A stretch of 64,000 nt of DNA from Pseudofrankia saprophytica (GTDB taxonomy: Bacteria > Actinomycetota > Actinomycetes > Frankiales > Frankiaceae), in NCBI RefSeq assembly GCF_000235425.2, contig NZ_KI912266.1:1133886-1197885 (forward strand). Direction: 5' to 3'. Below are positions 42,397-52,825 of this stretch, piece after piece. The notes below the pieces were generated by a model. The model ran no database searches and had not been told where the DNA came from. It worked only from the letters and a program-made list of their open reading frames with translations. A program made the position numbers and the translations under genes. The stretch's first letter is position 1. The number at the start of each line of letters is the position of its first letter.

Positions 42397-43110
42397 TCAG
42401 CCGCCCTGATAGGCCGCCAGGTAGAGCAGCACGGCCTTGACCCGGCGGTGCACCTCGAACTCCTCGGCCAGCCCGAGTTTGCTGAAGATGCCGTTGATGT
42501 GCTTCTCCACCGCCCGGACGGTCAGCACGAGCGCGGCGGCGATCGCCGTGTTGTCCTTGCCGGTCGCCATCTCGGCGAGCACCTCCCGTTCGCGCGGGGT
42601 GAGCCCGGCGAGCGGGGACCGCGAGCTGTGCCCGCGCACCAACGCGTCGACGATCTTCGGGTCCATCACGGAGCCGCCGACGGCGACGTCCCGGATCGCG
42701 CCGAGCAGCTGGTCGCGATGCGACATCCGCTCCTTGAGCAGGTAGGCGCGCCCGCGCGACCCCTCGTCGAGCAGCGCCAACGCCAGCTCCGGGTCGTCGT
42801 ACTGGCTCAGCACCACCACGCCGACCCGTGGGTGCGCGCGGCGCAGCCAGGCCGCCGCCCGGATCCCCTCGTCGGTGCCGGTCGGCGGCATCCGGATGTC
42901 GGTCAGCACCACGTCCGGCTGATGCACGTCCACCGCGGCGAGAAGCTCGTCGTAGGACGCGCAGACGGCCACCAGCTCGATCTCCGGCGCCGACCCGAGC
43001 AGGCCGCGCAACCCCTCGCGGGCGAGCAGGTTGTCCTCGGCGAGGATCAGCCGCGTCGGCGCCCGGCCACCCGGCACCGCGGCGTCGGCTGTCACCGGAC
43101 TACTCGTCAC
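42397..43110 (-). CDS. NarL/LuxR-family response regulator
   Basis: A response regulator of about 237 residues. The receiver domain has the acidic pair AEDN, the phospho-Asp in VVLTDIRMPP and the Thr/Ser-Lys segment ending YLLKERM. The LuxR helix-turn-helix (LTPREREVLAEMATGKDNTAIAAALVLTVRAVEKHI) is C-terminal. GTG at 43110 has GGAGG eight bases upstream; GTG at 43125 is an alternative. It is divergent from, and presumably phosphorylated by, the adjacent histidine kinase. Confidence 0.9.
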   Translation of the reverse strand: MTSSPVTADAAVPGGRAPTRLILAEDNLLAREGLRGLLGSAPEIELVAVCASYDELLAAVDVHQPDVVLTDIRMPPTGTDEGIRAAAWLRRAHPRVGVVVLSQYDDPELALALLDEGSRGRAYLLKERMSHRDQLLGAIRDVAVGGSVMDPKIVDALVRGHSSRSPLAGLTPREREVLAEMATGKDNTAIAAALVLTVRAVEKHINGIFSKLGLAEEFEVHRRVKAVLLYLAAYQGG

Positions 43111-43208
43111 CGGACCACCCTCCACCCGATCGCCCGCCGCCAGACCGTGGTCGTCACGCGACCACGGTAGGGAGACCGACGGCGCTGATCCCCCGGGGTG
43201 TACGCACC

Positions 43209-45638
43209 ATGCCGATCGTGGTGCCGGTACCGCTGATCACGTCCGTCATGGTAGGTGACAATCCGACGCATGCGGACCAATGCGCACCGGCCATGCTGAC
43301 GCCTGCCTCGGCGGCCGCCTCGGCGCGCGGCCCGAGCCGCGCCCGGCCGGCTGTGGCCACCGGCCTCGCCGCCATCGTGACCGCGACGGCTGCCGCAGCG
43401 GCCGCGGCGGTCGTCCCACATCGCGTCGACCCGGGCGTGAACGAGGGGTTCATCGTCGTCTCGCTGCTGCTCGGGATGGCGCTGGGGCTGGTCGGCGCCC
43501 TGCTGGTGGGGGTGCGGCCGGCGAACCGGCTCGGCCCGCTGCTCTACGTCGTCGGCGCCGCGGTGGTGTTCGAGTTCGCGCTGCGTGAGTACGCCTACCG
43601 CGGGCTGCGCGTCGACCCCGGCTCGCTACCGCTGGCGGACGTCGCCGGCTGGGCTGGTCTCGCCCTCGATCCGCTGTTCTTCCCAGGGCCGCTGGCCGTC
43701 GTGCTGGTGCTGTTCCCGGACGGCCGCCCGATGTCGTGCCGGTGGGGTGCGGCGGCGCTCGGCGGGCTCGCCGCCGGCGGTGCCGGGGTCGCGCTGTGCC
43801 TGCTGCGCCCTGGGCCGCTGGCTGACGAGTCCTTCGGTTACGAGATCCCGTGGCGCGGCGCGCTGCCGGCCGGCGCCGGCGACCCGGTGCGGGCTGCGCT
43901 CGGGGCGCTCACCCAGGTATGCCTGCTGCTGCTGACCGCGGCGGTGGTCGGGCTGCTCGTCCGGCACGCCCGGGCCGGTCGGGACGACCGCGCCCGGCTG
44001 CGCCCACTGGCCATCGCCGCCACCCTCGCCGCCGTCTGCCTCGTCGCGCAGCTCGTCCCGGGGATGCGCGTCGTCGGGACGTTCGGGCTGGTCGCGGCGG
44101 TGGCGGTCGGGTTCCCGCTGGCGCTGGCCGTCGGGGTGCTGCGCTACCGGCTGTGGGACCTCGACCGGGTCCTGGTCGCGGCGATCGTCTACGGCGCGCT
44201 GACCGTCGTCATCACCACGCTGTACGTCGGGGTGGTGGTCGGGTTCGCGGCGGCCGCCGGGTCGGGGACGGACGATCTTCCCCTGCCGTCGCTGGTGGTC
44301 GCGACCGTGCTCGTCGCCGTGGTGTTCGCGCCGGCGAAGGACTGGGTCGGCCGGGCGGCGCAGCGGCTGGTCTACGGCGTGCGCGCCACCCCGTACGAGG
44401 CGCTGGCGGCACTGCCCCGCCAGCTCGCCGAGGCCCCGGCGGTCGACGACGTGCTGCCTCGCACCGCCCGGGCGCTCACCCTGGGCCTGGGAGTGCCGTC
44501 CGCGCGGGCTCGCGCCTTCGTCACCGACCACGCCGACCAGGCCGACCAGGCCGGGACGGGCGGGACTGACTGGGCGGACGCGAAGGACGATGGCGGGCGT
44601 GAGGCGGCGGCGACGCGGACCGCGTGGTTCCCGGAGCGGCCAGGCGGCGGGGCGCCACCTGGGCCGGGGGCACCCGACGGCTCGGATTCGGCGGACGGCC
44701 CGGAGCCCGACCTCGTCGTGATCCCGGTCCGCCACCTCGGCACCGTCGTCGGGGACGTCGCCGTCCAGTCCTGGCCGGACCGCCCGCTTGGGCGGGCCAA
44801 CCGGCGGCTGCTCGCCGACCTCGCGGCCCAGGCCGGCCCGGCGCTGCGGGCCGTCGCTCTCACAGCCGAGCTGCGCGCCCGCCTCGACCAGATCACCGCG
44901 CAGTCCGCCGAGCTACGGGCCAGCCGGGCGCGGCTAGCGGCGGCGCAGGCCGACGAGCGGCGCAGGCTCGAGCGCGACATCCACGACGGCGCCCAGCAGC
45001 AGCTCGTCGCGATGACCGTGACGATCCGTCAGGCCGAGGAGCAGCTCGCCGCGCTGGCTGGCACGACGGGTGACGCCAGCGCGGACGAGGCCGGCGGGGG
45101 CGGCACCGCCACGGAGCTTGCCCGGGCGGCGCTACGGCGCTGCCAGGACGACGTCGACCGCTGCATCGACGACCTGCGCGAACTCGCCCGCGGCATCTAC
45201 CCGCCGGTACTCGCGGCTCGTGGCCTGCCGACGGCACTGCGCGCCCGAGCCCGCCGGGCTCCGCTGGACGTCCGGGTGGAAAGCGCGCCGGAGCTCGACG
45301 GGCGGCGGTTCGCCACGCCGGTCGAAATCGCCGCGTACTTCGCCTGCCTGGAGGCGCTACAGAACGCCGCCAAACACGCCAGAGGCGCGAGCGTGTTCGT
45401 CCGGCTCGCCCTCGACGGCGACAGCCTGTGTTTCACGGTCACCGACGACGGGCCTGGATTCGACCCGGCCGATGCCCGCTCCCGGGCCGGCACCGGCCTG
45501 CTCGGCATGGCCGACCGGGTGGGCGCCGCCGGCGGCACGCTCACCGTCGAGACGGCGCCCGGCCGAGGCACCACCGTGCGCGGCCGGCTTCCGGCGCAGC
45601 CGGCGGAGGCTGTGCAGCCGGCGGAGGCGGCCGCCTAG
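43209..45638 (+). CDS. Sensor histidine kinase (HisKA_3, NarL-type partner)
   Basis: About 809 residues. The N-terminal half has about eight membrane helices (43330-44360), then a GAF-like region, then a HisKA_3 dimerisation helix with the phospho-acceptor H592 (LERDIHDGAQQQL), and a HATPase domain (EALQNAAKHA, DDGPGFDP, GTGLLGMADRVGAAGG). A membrane signal should set phosphorylation of the divergent regulator. The start is uncertain: 43209 and 43293 are both possible. Several Gly/Asp-rich insertions sit in the linker (about 44540-44700). Confidence 0.88.
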   Translation: MPIVVPVPLITSVMVGDNPTHADQCAPAMLTPASAAASARGPSRARPAVATGLAAIVTATAAAAAAAVVPHRVDPGVNEGFIVVSLLLGMALGLVGALLVGVRPANRLGPLLYVVGAAVVFEFALREYAYRGLRVDPGSLPLADVAGWAGLALDPLFFPGPLAVVLVLFPDGRPMSCRWGAAALGGLAAGGAGVALCLLRPGPLADESFGYEIPWRGALPAGAGDPVRAALGALTQVCLLLLTAAVVGLLVRHARAGRDDRARLRPLAIAATLAAVCLVAQLVPGMRVVGTFGLVAAVAVGFPLALAVGVLRYRLWDLDRVLVAAIVYGALTVVITTLYVGVVVGFAAAAGSGTDDLPLPSLVVATVLVAVVFAPAKDWVGRAAQRLVYGVRATPYEALAALPRQLAEAPAVDDVLPRTARALTLGLGVPSARARAFVTDHADQADQAGTGGTDWADAKDDGGREAAATRTAWFPERPGGGAPPGPGAPDGSDSADGPEPDLVVIPVRHLGTVVGDVAVQSWPDRPLGRANRRLLADLAAQAGPALRAVALTAELRARLDQITAQSAELRASRARLAAAQADERRRLERDIHDGAQQQLVAMTVTIRQAEEQLAALAGTTGDASADEAGGGGTATELARAALRRCQDDVDRCIDDLRELARGIYPPVLAARGLPTALRARARRAPLDVRVESAPELDGRRFATPVEIAAYFACLEALQNAAKHARGASVFVRLALDGDSLCFTVTDDGPGFDPADARSRAGTGLLGMADRVGAAGGTLTVETAPGRGTTVRGRLPAQPAEAVQPAEAAA

Positions 45639-45659
45639 TACAGGCTCCCGCGGGACGGC

Positions 45660-45908
45660 TCAGGGGACGGGGAACTCGGTGACCGGCACGGCTTCGGTCC
45701 GGCTCGCGACGTACCGAGGCACCAGCGCGAGCGCGGCCTGGGCGTCCACCGCCTCGACCGTCCAGAACATCTGGTGCTCGTCGCGGCCCAGGCCGCAGGA
45801 GGCGAGCGCGTGGCCGTGCCGCAGAGGGCTGTCGAAACCGTGCCAGGACGCGAACGCGAACCGGCATTCGGCCGGACCGTGCCGGTGGCACAGGACGAAC
45901 ATCGCCAT
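45660..45908 (-). CDS. Small protein, unknown (82 aa)
   Basis: An 82-residue protein, [25 protein letters not shown], ending [19 protein letters not shown]. The alternating strand/helix/strand pattern and terminal strand suggest a small ferredoxin-like alpha-beta barrel, as in DUF3303-type proteins, but this is a guess. It converges on the histidine-kinase gene with a 21-bp gap. Confidence 0.5.
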   Translation of the reverse strand: MAMFVLCHRHGPAECRFAFASWHGFDSPLRHGHALASCGLGRDEHQMFWTVEAVDAQAALALVPRYVASRTEAVPVTEFPVP

Positions 45909-46135
45909 GTCTAGCAGCGTCACCCGGCGACGGCACACCTATATATCGGGGAGATCCCCAAAACCGGCCGACGATGTCACCCAAGCGACCCGCACGCAGG
46001 GCAGCCGATGTCACTCAAACGACCCGGCGCGCGGGACGGCCGAACGCTCCTCCACAATCCCGCCAAAGGCGATCGAACTCCCGCGTGGTCCTGCTGACCC
46101 GGACACACGCGGCGGTACGCCACGGGGGAGGGACA

Positions 46136-49100
46136 GTGAGGTATAGGGCCTCCCTGGTGGGACGGGATCGGGAGATGGCGACGATCCGCGCGGCCATCGG
46201 TCGACTGACCGTTGGCAGGTCAGCGACGGTGGCGCCGGGCGCGCGGGCGAGGAACGGATCGGCGGTCGCGGCCCACCGGCCGCGAGCCGGCTGGCTGGAA
46301 ATCAGTGGCGAGGCCGGAATCGGCAAGAGCCGGCTGATCGACGAGCTCACCTCACTGGCGGACCAACGCGGGCATTTGGTGCTCCGAGGCCACGGCAGCG
46401 AACTGGAACGCGACATCCCGTTCAATGCCATCGTCGACGCGCTGGACGACTACCTCGGCGCGGTTGATCCGGACCGGCTGTGCACGCTCGGCGCCGACCG
46501 ACTCGACGAGCTGGCTTCGGTCTTCCCGGCGCTCCGTCCGCTCGGCCGGGCCAGGACCGACACTTCCGAGCTGGACCGCTGGCAGACCTACCGCGCCGTA
46601 CGGCGACTGCTGGAGCTGCTCGCGGCCGAGCACCCGCTCGTGCTGGCGCTCGATGACCTGCACTGGGCCGACACGGCGTCGGCCGAGCTAGTCGCGCACC
46701 TCCTGCGCCGTCCGCCGGCGGCGGCGGTGCTGCTCGTGCTCTCCTATCGGCCGCGCCAGGCCCCGGCCACGCTGCTCGCCGCGCTCGAGGCGGCGTCCGG
46801 CATCTCGCCTGAGCAGGCCGCCGACGCCGTCGCCGGAGCCGACGCCGCCACAGGTGCCTCGGGGGGCTCTGGGGCCACCGGCACCCGGATCCGCCTCGGC
46901 GCGCTCTCCCGCACCGACGCCGACCTGCTGTTGAGCCTGGTTCGGGATCCAGTCGCCAAGGATCGCTGGTATCGCCAGAGCGGCGGAAACCCCTTCTACC
47001 TGGAACAGCTCGCTCGTTCCCGTTCGCTCCCACCGTCAACCACCGCGGCGAACGGCGCGGCCGTGGCCGTGGCCACGGGAGTGACGGACGACGCCCTCGA
47101 CGACCTCGAAGACAAGGTCCCACCCGCGGTGGCCGCCGCCGTAGGGGCGGAGATCGCCGCGTTACCCTTCCCGGTCCGCCTGTTCGCCCAGGGCGCCGCC
47201 GTAGCCGGCGACACGTTCGACCCCGATCTGGCCGCGGCCGCCGCCGGCGCCCCCTCGACGTCGACGGGCGGCGCCGCGAGCACGCCGACGGGAGCGCCGA
47301 CGCCCACGGCCCAGCCGACCGGCCCCCTCGTCACGGTCAAGATCAGCGTCGACATCGACGAGATCGCCGTCTCGCCGCTGGACGCCGTCGACGTCCTTAT
47401 CAGGGCCGATGTCATTCGGCCGACGGAGCTGCCCGGCCGGTTCGCCTTCCGGCACCCCATCGTGCGCCACGCGGTGTACGTCTCGGCCGGCCCGGGCTGG
47501 CGGCTGGGCGCGCATGCCCGCGCAGCCGCGGCGCTCGCCGCGCGCGGGGCGCCCGCCACCGCGAGGGCGCACCACGTCGAGCGGTCGGCGGTGCCCGGCG
47601 ACGAGGAGGCGGTGGCGCTGCTCGCCGCCGCGGCGGACGCCAGCCGGCTACGCGCGCCGGCCGCCGCCGCCCGCTGGTACGACGCGGCCCTGCGGCTGCT
47701 GCCCGCCGTGGTCGGGGAGATCCACCCGCGGCGCATCGCCCTGCTCGCCCGGCTGGCGAGCGCGCTGGACTCGAGCTACCAGCCGGAGCGGGCCCGCGAC
47801 GTCCTGGACGAGATCCTCGGCCTGATCCCGTCCTCACTCCCGGAGGAGCGTGCGCACGTGATCGCGCTGCGCTCCGCCGTCGACCACATGCTCGGCCGGC
47901 ACGGGGAGGCCAGGGCCCTGGTGCTCGACGCGCTGGCGACGGCGGACCCGGCCACCCGCGAGGGCTGCCTGCTGCGCCTGCAGCTGGTGATCGACCACTT
48001 CTACACCGGCGAGTACGACGGCATGCGCCGCTGGCAGCGGGAGGCCCATCCGCTGGCCGAACGGCTCGGCGACCGGGCCCTGCTCGCCGTCTCCACCGGG
48101 CTGCTCGCGGGCGCCGAGTACATGGCCAGCGGTGTCGCCGCGGCCGACGCCGGCGCGACGGAGGCCGCCCGCCGCTACGACCTGCTGGCCGACGACGAGG
48201 TGCTGCCCCACCTGGCGATGCTCGCCTGGCTCGGCTGGACCGAGATGTATCTGGAACGGTTCACGGCCGCCGCGCGGCACCTCGACCGCGCGGACTCGCT
48301 CGCGCGCCGACGGGGTCGCGGCGTCACCCTCGCCATGGCGGCGGTCGGCCGGGCGACGCTGGCGGGCTGGCGGGGCCAGATACCGGAGGCGGCGCGGCTC
48401 GCCGAGGAGGCCGTCGAGTCGTGCCTGCTCGCGCCGCACCTGCCGTTCCTGTCCTGGGCGCTGGCGGTGCGCTGCTGGACGGCGACGCTGGACGGCGACC
48501 TGACCGAGGCGCTACGGCTCGGCGCGCACGCCGTCCAGGTCGCCCATCCCGATACCGACGCCGTCTCGGTGCTCGCCGGCTCGCACTACGCGGAGGCACT
48601 GGTCGAGGCCGGCCAGCCGGACCGGGCGATCGACGAGCTGTTCGCCGCCGCCGGCGGCCCGGACCTGCCCCGCGTCGAGGAGGCCTACCGCCCGTACTGG
48701 TATGAGCTGCTCACCCGGGCGGAGCTCGCCAGGCGCGATCTCGATCGCGCGGGCCAGCGCCGTCCCGGGCCCGCCCCGATCCGCCCGCCGAACCTGGCGC
48801 GTCCGTCGGAGGTGGTGCGTCCGTCGTCCGGGGCCGGCGCGGCCGGTGCGCTGGCGGGCAACGGTGCTGGCGATGCCGAAACGGTCGACGGGGTGGCGGC
48901 GGCGGAGCGGTGGGCCCGGCGGGCGGAGTACGCGGCCGCGCACGCGGGCGGTGGCCTGCCCGGGCGGGCGGCGTCCGCGTTGCGCGCGCGGGCCGCCGTG
49001 GAGCTCGCGCGCGGCGACGCGGTGGCGGCGGCGAAGGCCGCGCTCGCGTCCGCGGCCGCGGCCGAGCGGGCCGGCCTGCCCATCGAGTCGGGTCGATCGC

Positions 49101-49621
49101 TGACGCTCGCGGGGCGGGCGCTGACCGCCGTCGGCGACACCACAACGGCGGTCAGCGAGCTGCGGCGCGCCGAGTCCCGGCTGCGGGCGGCCGGCGCCCG
49201 GCGACCCGGCGACGAGGCGGCCCGCCTGCTGCGGCAGCTCGGCGAGAAGGTGGCCCGCGGCGGGCGCCCGGCGGGCTCCTGGCGTCCCGCCGCCCGGCAG
49301 GTGGGCGGGCTCGGCGGCGGCGACGGGCTGGGGGTCGGCGGCGGCGCGCCTGGCGGCGGCGCGCTGGCCGGCATCGGCGCCGCGGCCGACGGCGGCGCAC
49401 AGGCGGGCGCCAGGAACAGCGAGATGTCGGGCGCGACGGCCGCGCGGCTGTCGGCGCGGGAGCGGCAGATCGCCGAGCTGGTGGCCGCCGGTCAGACGAA
49501 CAGGCAGATCGCCGCCGAGCTGTTCGTCAGCGAGAAGACGGTCGAAAGCCACGTGACGAAGGTGCTGGCCAAGCTTGGAGTGCCTTCCCGGGCCGCGGTC
49601 GGCGCCGTCCTTCGATCCTGA
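46136..49621 (+). CDS. Large LuxR-family transcriptional regulator with AAA/ATPase domain (LAL/MalT-like)
   Basis: An 1161-residue protein. The N-terminal ATPase has Walker A ([11 protein letters not shown], about residues 56-66) and Walker B ([12 protein letters not shown]), a central tetratricopeptide-like helical region, and a C-terminal LuxR helix-turn-helix ([36 protein letters not shown]). Such LAL regulators activate genes on sensing a ligand, in an ATP-dependent way. The GTG start is backed by GGGGGAGGGA. Ala/Gly-rich stretches interrupt the helical region. Target genes are not evident; the Rieske locus follows downstream. Confidence 0.9.
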   Translation: MRYRASLVGRDREMATIRAAIGRLTVGRSATVAPGARARNGSAVAAHRPRAGWLEISGEAGIGKSRLIDELTSLADQRGHLVLRGHGSELERDIPFNAIVDALDDYLGAVDPDRLCTLGADRLDELASVFPALRPLGRARTDTSELDRWQTYRAVRRLLELLAAEHPLVLALDDLHWADTASAELVAHLLRRPPAAAVLLVLSYRPRQAPATLLAALEAASGISPEQAADAVAGADAATGASGGSGATGTRIRLGALSRTDADLLLSLVRDPVAKDRWYRQSGGNPFYLEQLARSRSLPPSTTAANGAAVAVATGVTDDALDDLEDKVPPAVAAAVGAEIAALPFPVRLFAQGAAVAGDTFDPDLAAAAAGAPSTSTGGAASTPTGAPTPTAQPTGPLVTVKISVDIDEIAVSPLDAVDVLIRADVIRPTELPGRFAFRHPIVRHAVYVSAGPGWRLGAHARAAAALAARGAPATARAHHVERSAVPGDEEAVALLAAAADASRLRAPAAAARWYDAALRLLPAVVGEIHPRRIALLARLASALDSSYQPERARDVLDEILGLIPSSLPEERAHVIALRSAVDHMLGRHGEARALVLDALATADPATREGCLLRLQLVIDHFYTGEYDGMRRWQREAHPLAERLGDRALLAVSTGLLAGAEYMASGVAAADAGATEAARRYDLLADDEVLPHLAMLAWLGWTEMYLERFTAAARHLDRADSLARRRGRGVTLAMAAVGRATLAGWRGQIPEAARLAEEAVESCLLAPHLPFLSWALAVRCWTATLDGDLTEALRLGAHAVQVAHPDTDAVSVLAGSHYAEALVEAGQPDRAIDELFAAAGGPDLPRVEEAYRPYWYELLTRAELARRDLDRAGQRRPGPAPIRPPNLARPSEVVRPSSGAGAAGALAGNGAGDAETVDGVAAAERWARRAEYAAAHAGGGLPGRAASALRARAAVELARGDAVAAAKAALASAAAAERAGLPIESGRSLTLAGRALTAVGDTTTAVSELRRAESRLRAAGARRPGDEAARLLRQLGEKVARGGRPAGSWRPAARQVGGLGGGDGLGVGGGAPGGGALAGIGAAADGGAQAGARNSEMSGATAARLSARERQIAELVAAGQTNRQIAAELFVSEKTVESHVTKVLAKLGVPSRAAVGAVLRS

Positions 49622-49909
49622 CGCCCCGGCCGCGCCGCGCCGGATTCGCGGCAGATCCTTGACAGTCAGAGCCCCTACGACGCGATGATCCAACGGCGGA
49701 GTTCCGGCCGATGCGCGAGCCGCGCTCGGGCGCATCCGGAACCAGGGTTTCCCCCGATGTTTTGGTCGGGAATAGCAGATCAGGCTGAACCTGCTGGTGG
49801 AGGTGTCCGACGTGGCCACGCGCGTCGGGCACCCCCACCGATCGGGGAGCCGGAACGGGGGGCGTGAGCATGGACGCGCGACGCCGTTCCGGCCTGGAAC
49901 GGAGGCCAC

Positions 49910-50503
49910 ATGTCGATGCCTGAGCCCGCCACGGGACCGGCCGCGCCGGCGCGGCGCGGGTTCGCGACCGGCGGCGCCGGCCTCGCCGGCGCGCTGCTCA
50001 TCGGGGCCGTGATCGCGGTCGTTCTCGGGGTCTACGGCCGGGTACACGAGCCCGCTCGGCGCCCGCTCTACACGCTGGGCTTCTCCTCGCCGCTCCCCAT
50101 GAAGGCGTGGCTCACGACGGTGATCGTGCTGCTCGTCATCGTGCAGCTCCTCACCGCCCTGTGGATGTGGGGGCGGCTGCCGGGTGTCGGCTCAGCCGGG
50201 CCCGCCGTCGCGATCGTCCATCGGTGGAGCGGGACGGCGGCCTTCGTCATCTCGCTCCCGGTGGCGTTCCACTGCCTGTGGGCGCTCGGCTTCCAGACCG
50301 CGGAGCCACGCGTCGTCGTGCATGGCATCGCCGGCTGCGCGTTCTACGGCGCCTACGCGGCGAAGATGCTCGGTCTACGGGTAAAGAAGCTGCCTGGTTG
50401 GGCGTTGCCGGTGCTCGGCAGCCTGGTCCTGACGACGCTCATCGTGCTCTGGCTGACCGCGTCGCTCTGGTTCTTCACCCGCTCCGGCATTCCTCATGTC
50501 TGA
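49910..50503 (+). CDS. Four-helix membrane protein, cytochrome b561-like (DUF6529 type)
   Basis: A 197-residue membrane protein with four or five helices carrying histidines at consistent depths (IVHRWSG, VAFHCLWALGF, VVHGIAGCAFYG), suggesting b-type heme ligands as in b561 or ferric-reductase-like proteins. It precedes two Rieske genes and probably relays electrons to or from them. GGAGG lies five bases before the ATG. A 17-codon upstream ORF (49870-49923) overlaps the start and may be fortuitous. Confidence 0.72.
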   Translation: MSMPEPATGPAAPARRGFATGGAGLAGALLIGAVIAVVLGVYGRVHEPARRPLYTLGFSSPLPMKAWLTTVIVLLVIVQLLTALWMWGRLPGVGSAGPAVAIVHRWSGTAAFVISLPVAFHCLWALGFQTAEPRVVVHGIAGCAFYGAYAAKMLGLRVKKLPGWALPVLGSLVLTTLIVLWLTASLWFFTRSGIPHV

Positions 50504-50533
50504 TCGCTCCGGCCGTCACGAAGAAGGGCTGAG

Positions 50534-51316
50534 ATGACGCAAGACGTCTCCGCGCCGCCCCAGTCAGGGGCCCTCACCCGTCGGGCCGTCCCGGCCGTGG
50601 TCGTAGTCGCGGGTGCCGTCGCCGGCTTCGCCGTAGCGAAGGGGCACGACGAGAGCGAGACCGGCCCCGGCGCCAACGCGGCGGGCGGCGGCGGCGCGAG
50701 TGGCGGCACCCAGCTGGCCACGCTCGACCAGGTGCCGGCCGGTGGCGGCGTGGTACTCGACAAGGCCGGCATCGTGCTGACCCGGGACGACGCGGGCAAC
50801 GTGCACGGCTTCTCGGCCATCTGCACCCACCAGGGCTGCACGGTCTCCGACGTCACGGACGGCACGATCAACTGCCCGTGTCATGGCAGCAAGTTCGACG
50901 CCGCGACCGGCGCCCCCGTCGCCGGCCCGGCCGGTAGCCCGCTGCCGCCGGTCGACGTCACCGTCCGCGACAACGCCGTCTTCACCGCGCCGGCCGGCGG
51001 AGGTGGTGGCGGCGGCGGCGGCGCGAGTAGCGGCCAGCTGGCCACGCTCGACCAGGTGCCGGCCGGTGGCGGCGTGGTACTCGACAAGGCCGGCATCGTG
51101 CTGACCCGGGACGACGCGGGCAACGTGCACGGCTTCTCGGCCATCTGCACCCACCAGGGCTGCACGGTCTCCGACGTCACGGACGGCACGATCAACTGCC
51201 CGTGCCACGGCAGCAAGTTCGACGCCGCGACCGGCGCCCCCGTCGCCGGCCCGGCCAAGAAACCGCTGCCGGCGGTCGACGTCACCGTCCGCGACAACGC
51301 CGTCTTCCCTTCCTGA
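50534..51316 (+). CDS. Tandem double-Rieske (2Fe-2S) protein, Tat-exported
   Basis: A 260-residue protein with two Rieske domains. Each has the full motif CTHQGC...CPCHGSKF: copy 1 ligands C97/H99 and C114/H117, copy 2 C205/H207 and C222/H225, with C102/C116 and C210/C224 as the disulfide pairs. A twin-arginine segment (LTRRAVPAVVVV) and one hydrophobic helix suggest Tat export and membrane anchoring; there is no lipobox. The two domains are almost identical at DNA level (50711-50983 and 51035-51307, exactly 324 bp apart), joined by a Gly-rich linker. Confidence 0.9.
   Translation: MTQDVSAPPQSGALTRRAVPAVVVVAGAVAGFAVAKGHDESETGPGANAAGGGGASGGTQLATLDQVPAGGGVVLDKAGIVLTRDDAGNVHGFSAICTHQGCTVSDVTDGTINCPCHGSKFDAATGAPVAGPAGSPLPPVDVTVRDNAVFTAPAGGGGGGGGGASSGQLATLDQVPAGGGVVLDKAGIVLTRDDAGNVHGFSAICTHQGCTVSDVTDGTINCPCHGSKFDAATGAPVAGPAKKPLPAVDVTVRDNAVFPS
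50711..51307 (+). repeat. Intragenic 273-bp near-perfect direct duplication
   Basis: Bases 50711-50983 and 51035-51307 are direct repeats differing only at a few positions (mainly around 50930-50950 versus 51254-51274). The offset is 324 bp, a multiple of three, so the frame is kept. It is a recent duplication of a whole Rieske domain. Confidence 0.9.
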
Positions 51317-51437
51317 CAGTCCGCCCTCTCGGCGCACCGCGCCGGCCTTGGCCGGACCGAGACCCAGCCCGCCACCTGATCGCCGTCCGGCCCCGCGCTC
51401 GCGGGGCCGGACGTGCCCAGCACGAGAGGGGACCAGC

Positions 51438-52022
51438 GTGCCACCCGTCGCGCTGAGCGTCACGACCCCGGCCGAACAGCTCACGTTGCCCGGCGACCGC
51501 CCGGCGGTCGTCGGCCGGGCCCGCGACGCTGACATCGTCATCAGCAATCCGAAGGTCTCGCGCCGGCATGTCTCGCTCGAGCCGACGCCGGACGGCTGGG
51601 TAGCCCGAGACCTGAGCACCAACGGGATGTGGCACGACGGCGCGCAGGTCGGCTCGGTGCGGGTCGGCGGCGACGTGACCCGTCTGCGCCTCGGCGGCGC
51701 CGACGGTCCGGAGGTGGTGCTCGCCGCCCTGGTGCCGGCCGCCGCCGCCCCCCCGGCCGAGCCCACCCTCGACGAGCTCGAGACCAGGCTCGCGCCAAGT
51801 GGCGGCGCTCCGAACCCGGCCCAGCGGGCCGGCCGCGGGGCCACTCCGGCACCCGTGCCGGCCGGTGCGCACCAGTCCGCCGGCGTGCCTGCCCAGCGGA
51901 CCGCGCCCGCGCCCGTCCCGAGCGCGCGGCGCAAGCCGCCCCGTTGGCTGAGCACGGTGCCCACGCTGATCTGGCTGTTCGCCGCCGCCTTCACCATCGG
52001 CGCCCTCGTCGCCCTCTCCTGA
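51438..52022 (+). CDS. FHA-domain protein with C-terminal membrane anchor
   Basis: A 194-residue protein. Residues about 18-85 form a forkhead-associated domain with the phosphothreonine-binding residues (VVGRARDADIVISNPKVSRRHVSLE, DLSTNGMW). A Pro/Ala-rich linker leads to a single C-terminal membrane helix (TLIWLFAAAFTIGALVALS). FHA domains read Ser/Thr-kinase phosphorylation. Location between Rieske genes suggests kinase control of the redox module. The GTG start has GAGAGGGGA upstream. Confidence 0.83.
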   Translation: MPPVALSVTTPAEQLTLPGDRPAVVGRARDADIVISNPKVSRRHVSLEPTPDGWVARDLSTNGMWHDGAQVGSVRVGGDVTRLRLGGADGPEVVLAALVPAAAAPPAEPTLDELETRLAPSGGAPNPAQRAGRGATPAPVPAGAHQSAGVPAQRTAPAPVPSARRKPPRWLSTVPTLIWLFAAAFTIGALVALS

Positions 52023-52291
52023 CGATCCGCGCCGCGGCGGCGCGCCGGTGACCTCATGCGAGGAGAGAATGCGGTCGCGTGCTCTGGCTCTCACCGCCCG
52101 GGCGTGCCGCGGCCGACCCGGGCGGGACATTCCGACGACCGTTCCGCGACTCCGGACAGTCACGTTCGGCGGTGGGCGGAATGATTCTCACCAGTTCTTT
52201 AATCGCAACGGCCGGGCTTACCGCCTCTCAGCCCATCTGCCGGCCTACCGTCTGACCTGTCGGGTGGTATCGCCGTATAGGAAGGGCTGAT

Positions 52292-52825
52292 ATGACGCAG
52301 GAAGCCACAACCCAGGCCGAGCCGACCGAAACTCAGGTCAGGCCGGCCGGTCTCAGCCGGCGAGCGACGGTCCCGCTGATCGCCGCCGCCGTCGGAGCAT
52401 CCGGCTACCTGCTGGCCGCATGCTCCAGCTCTGACGACGACGACGCTTCGTACTCCCAGGCCACCGGCTCCGCGGCGGCTCCGTCGGCCGCCACCAGTGC
52501 CGCGGGCACGGCCGGCGGCTCGACCGCGAGCTCCGGCGGCACCCAGCTCGCCACCCTGGACCAGGTGCCGGCGGGCGGCGGGCTGATCCTCTCGGACAGC
52601 AAGATCGTGCTCACGCGCACCAGCGGCAACGACGTGCACGCCTTCTCCGCCGTCTGCACCCACCAGGGCTGCACCGTCGCCAAGGTGGCCAACGGCACGA
52701 TCGACTGCCCCTGCCACGGCAGCAAGTTCGACGTTTCCACCGGCGCCCCCGTCGCAGGCCCCGCCCCGAGCCCGCTCAAGTCCGTCGCCGTCACCGTGCG
52801 AGACAACGCCATCTTCCAGTCCTGA
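52292..52825 (+). CDS. Rieske (2Fe-2S) lipoprotein
   Basis: A 177-residue single-domain Rieske protein, paralogue of the tandem gene upstream (LATLDQVPAGGG, CTHQGC, CPCHGSKFD). Ligands are C122/H124 and C139/H142. The N-terminus has a twin-arginine (LSRRA) and a lipobox ending at C44 (YLLAAC), so it should be a Tat-exported lipoprotein. The start context (GAAGGGCTGA, ATGACGCA) matches that of the tandem gene, showing that both arose from one ancestor including its ribosome site. Confidence 0.92.
   Translation: MTQEATTQAEPTETQVRPAGLSRRATVPLIAAAVGASGYLLAACSSSDDDDASYSQATGSAAAPSAATSAAGTAGGSTASSGGTQLATLDQVPAGGGLILSDSKIVLTRTSGNDVHAFSAVCTHQGCTVAKVANGTIDCPCHGSKFDVSTGAPVAGPAPSPLKSVAVTVRDNAIFQS

Noticed and set aside
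46136-49621. The large ATPase as an NLR/STAND defence protein
   Set aside because: The C-terminal LuxR helix-turn-helix and overall layout match LAL transcriptional regulators; no effector domain is present.
49870-49923. 17-codon ORF ahead of the b561-like gene as a leader peptide
   Set aside because: No ribosome site of its own and no sequence logic such as codon runs; overlap with the next start is probably chance.
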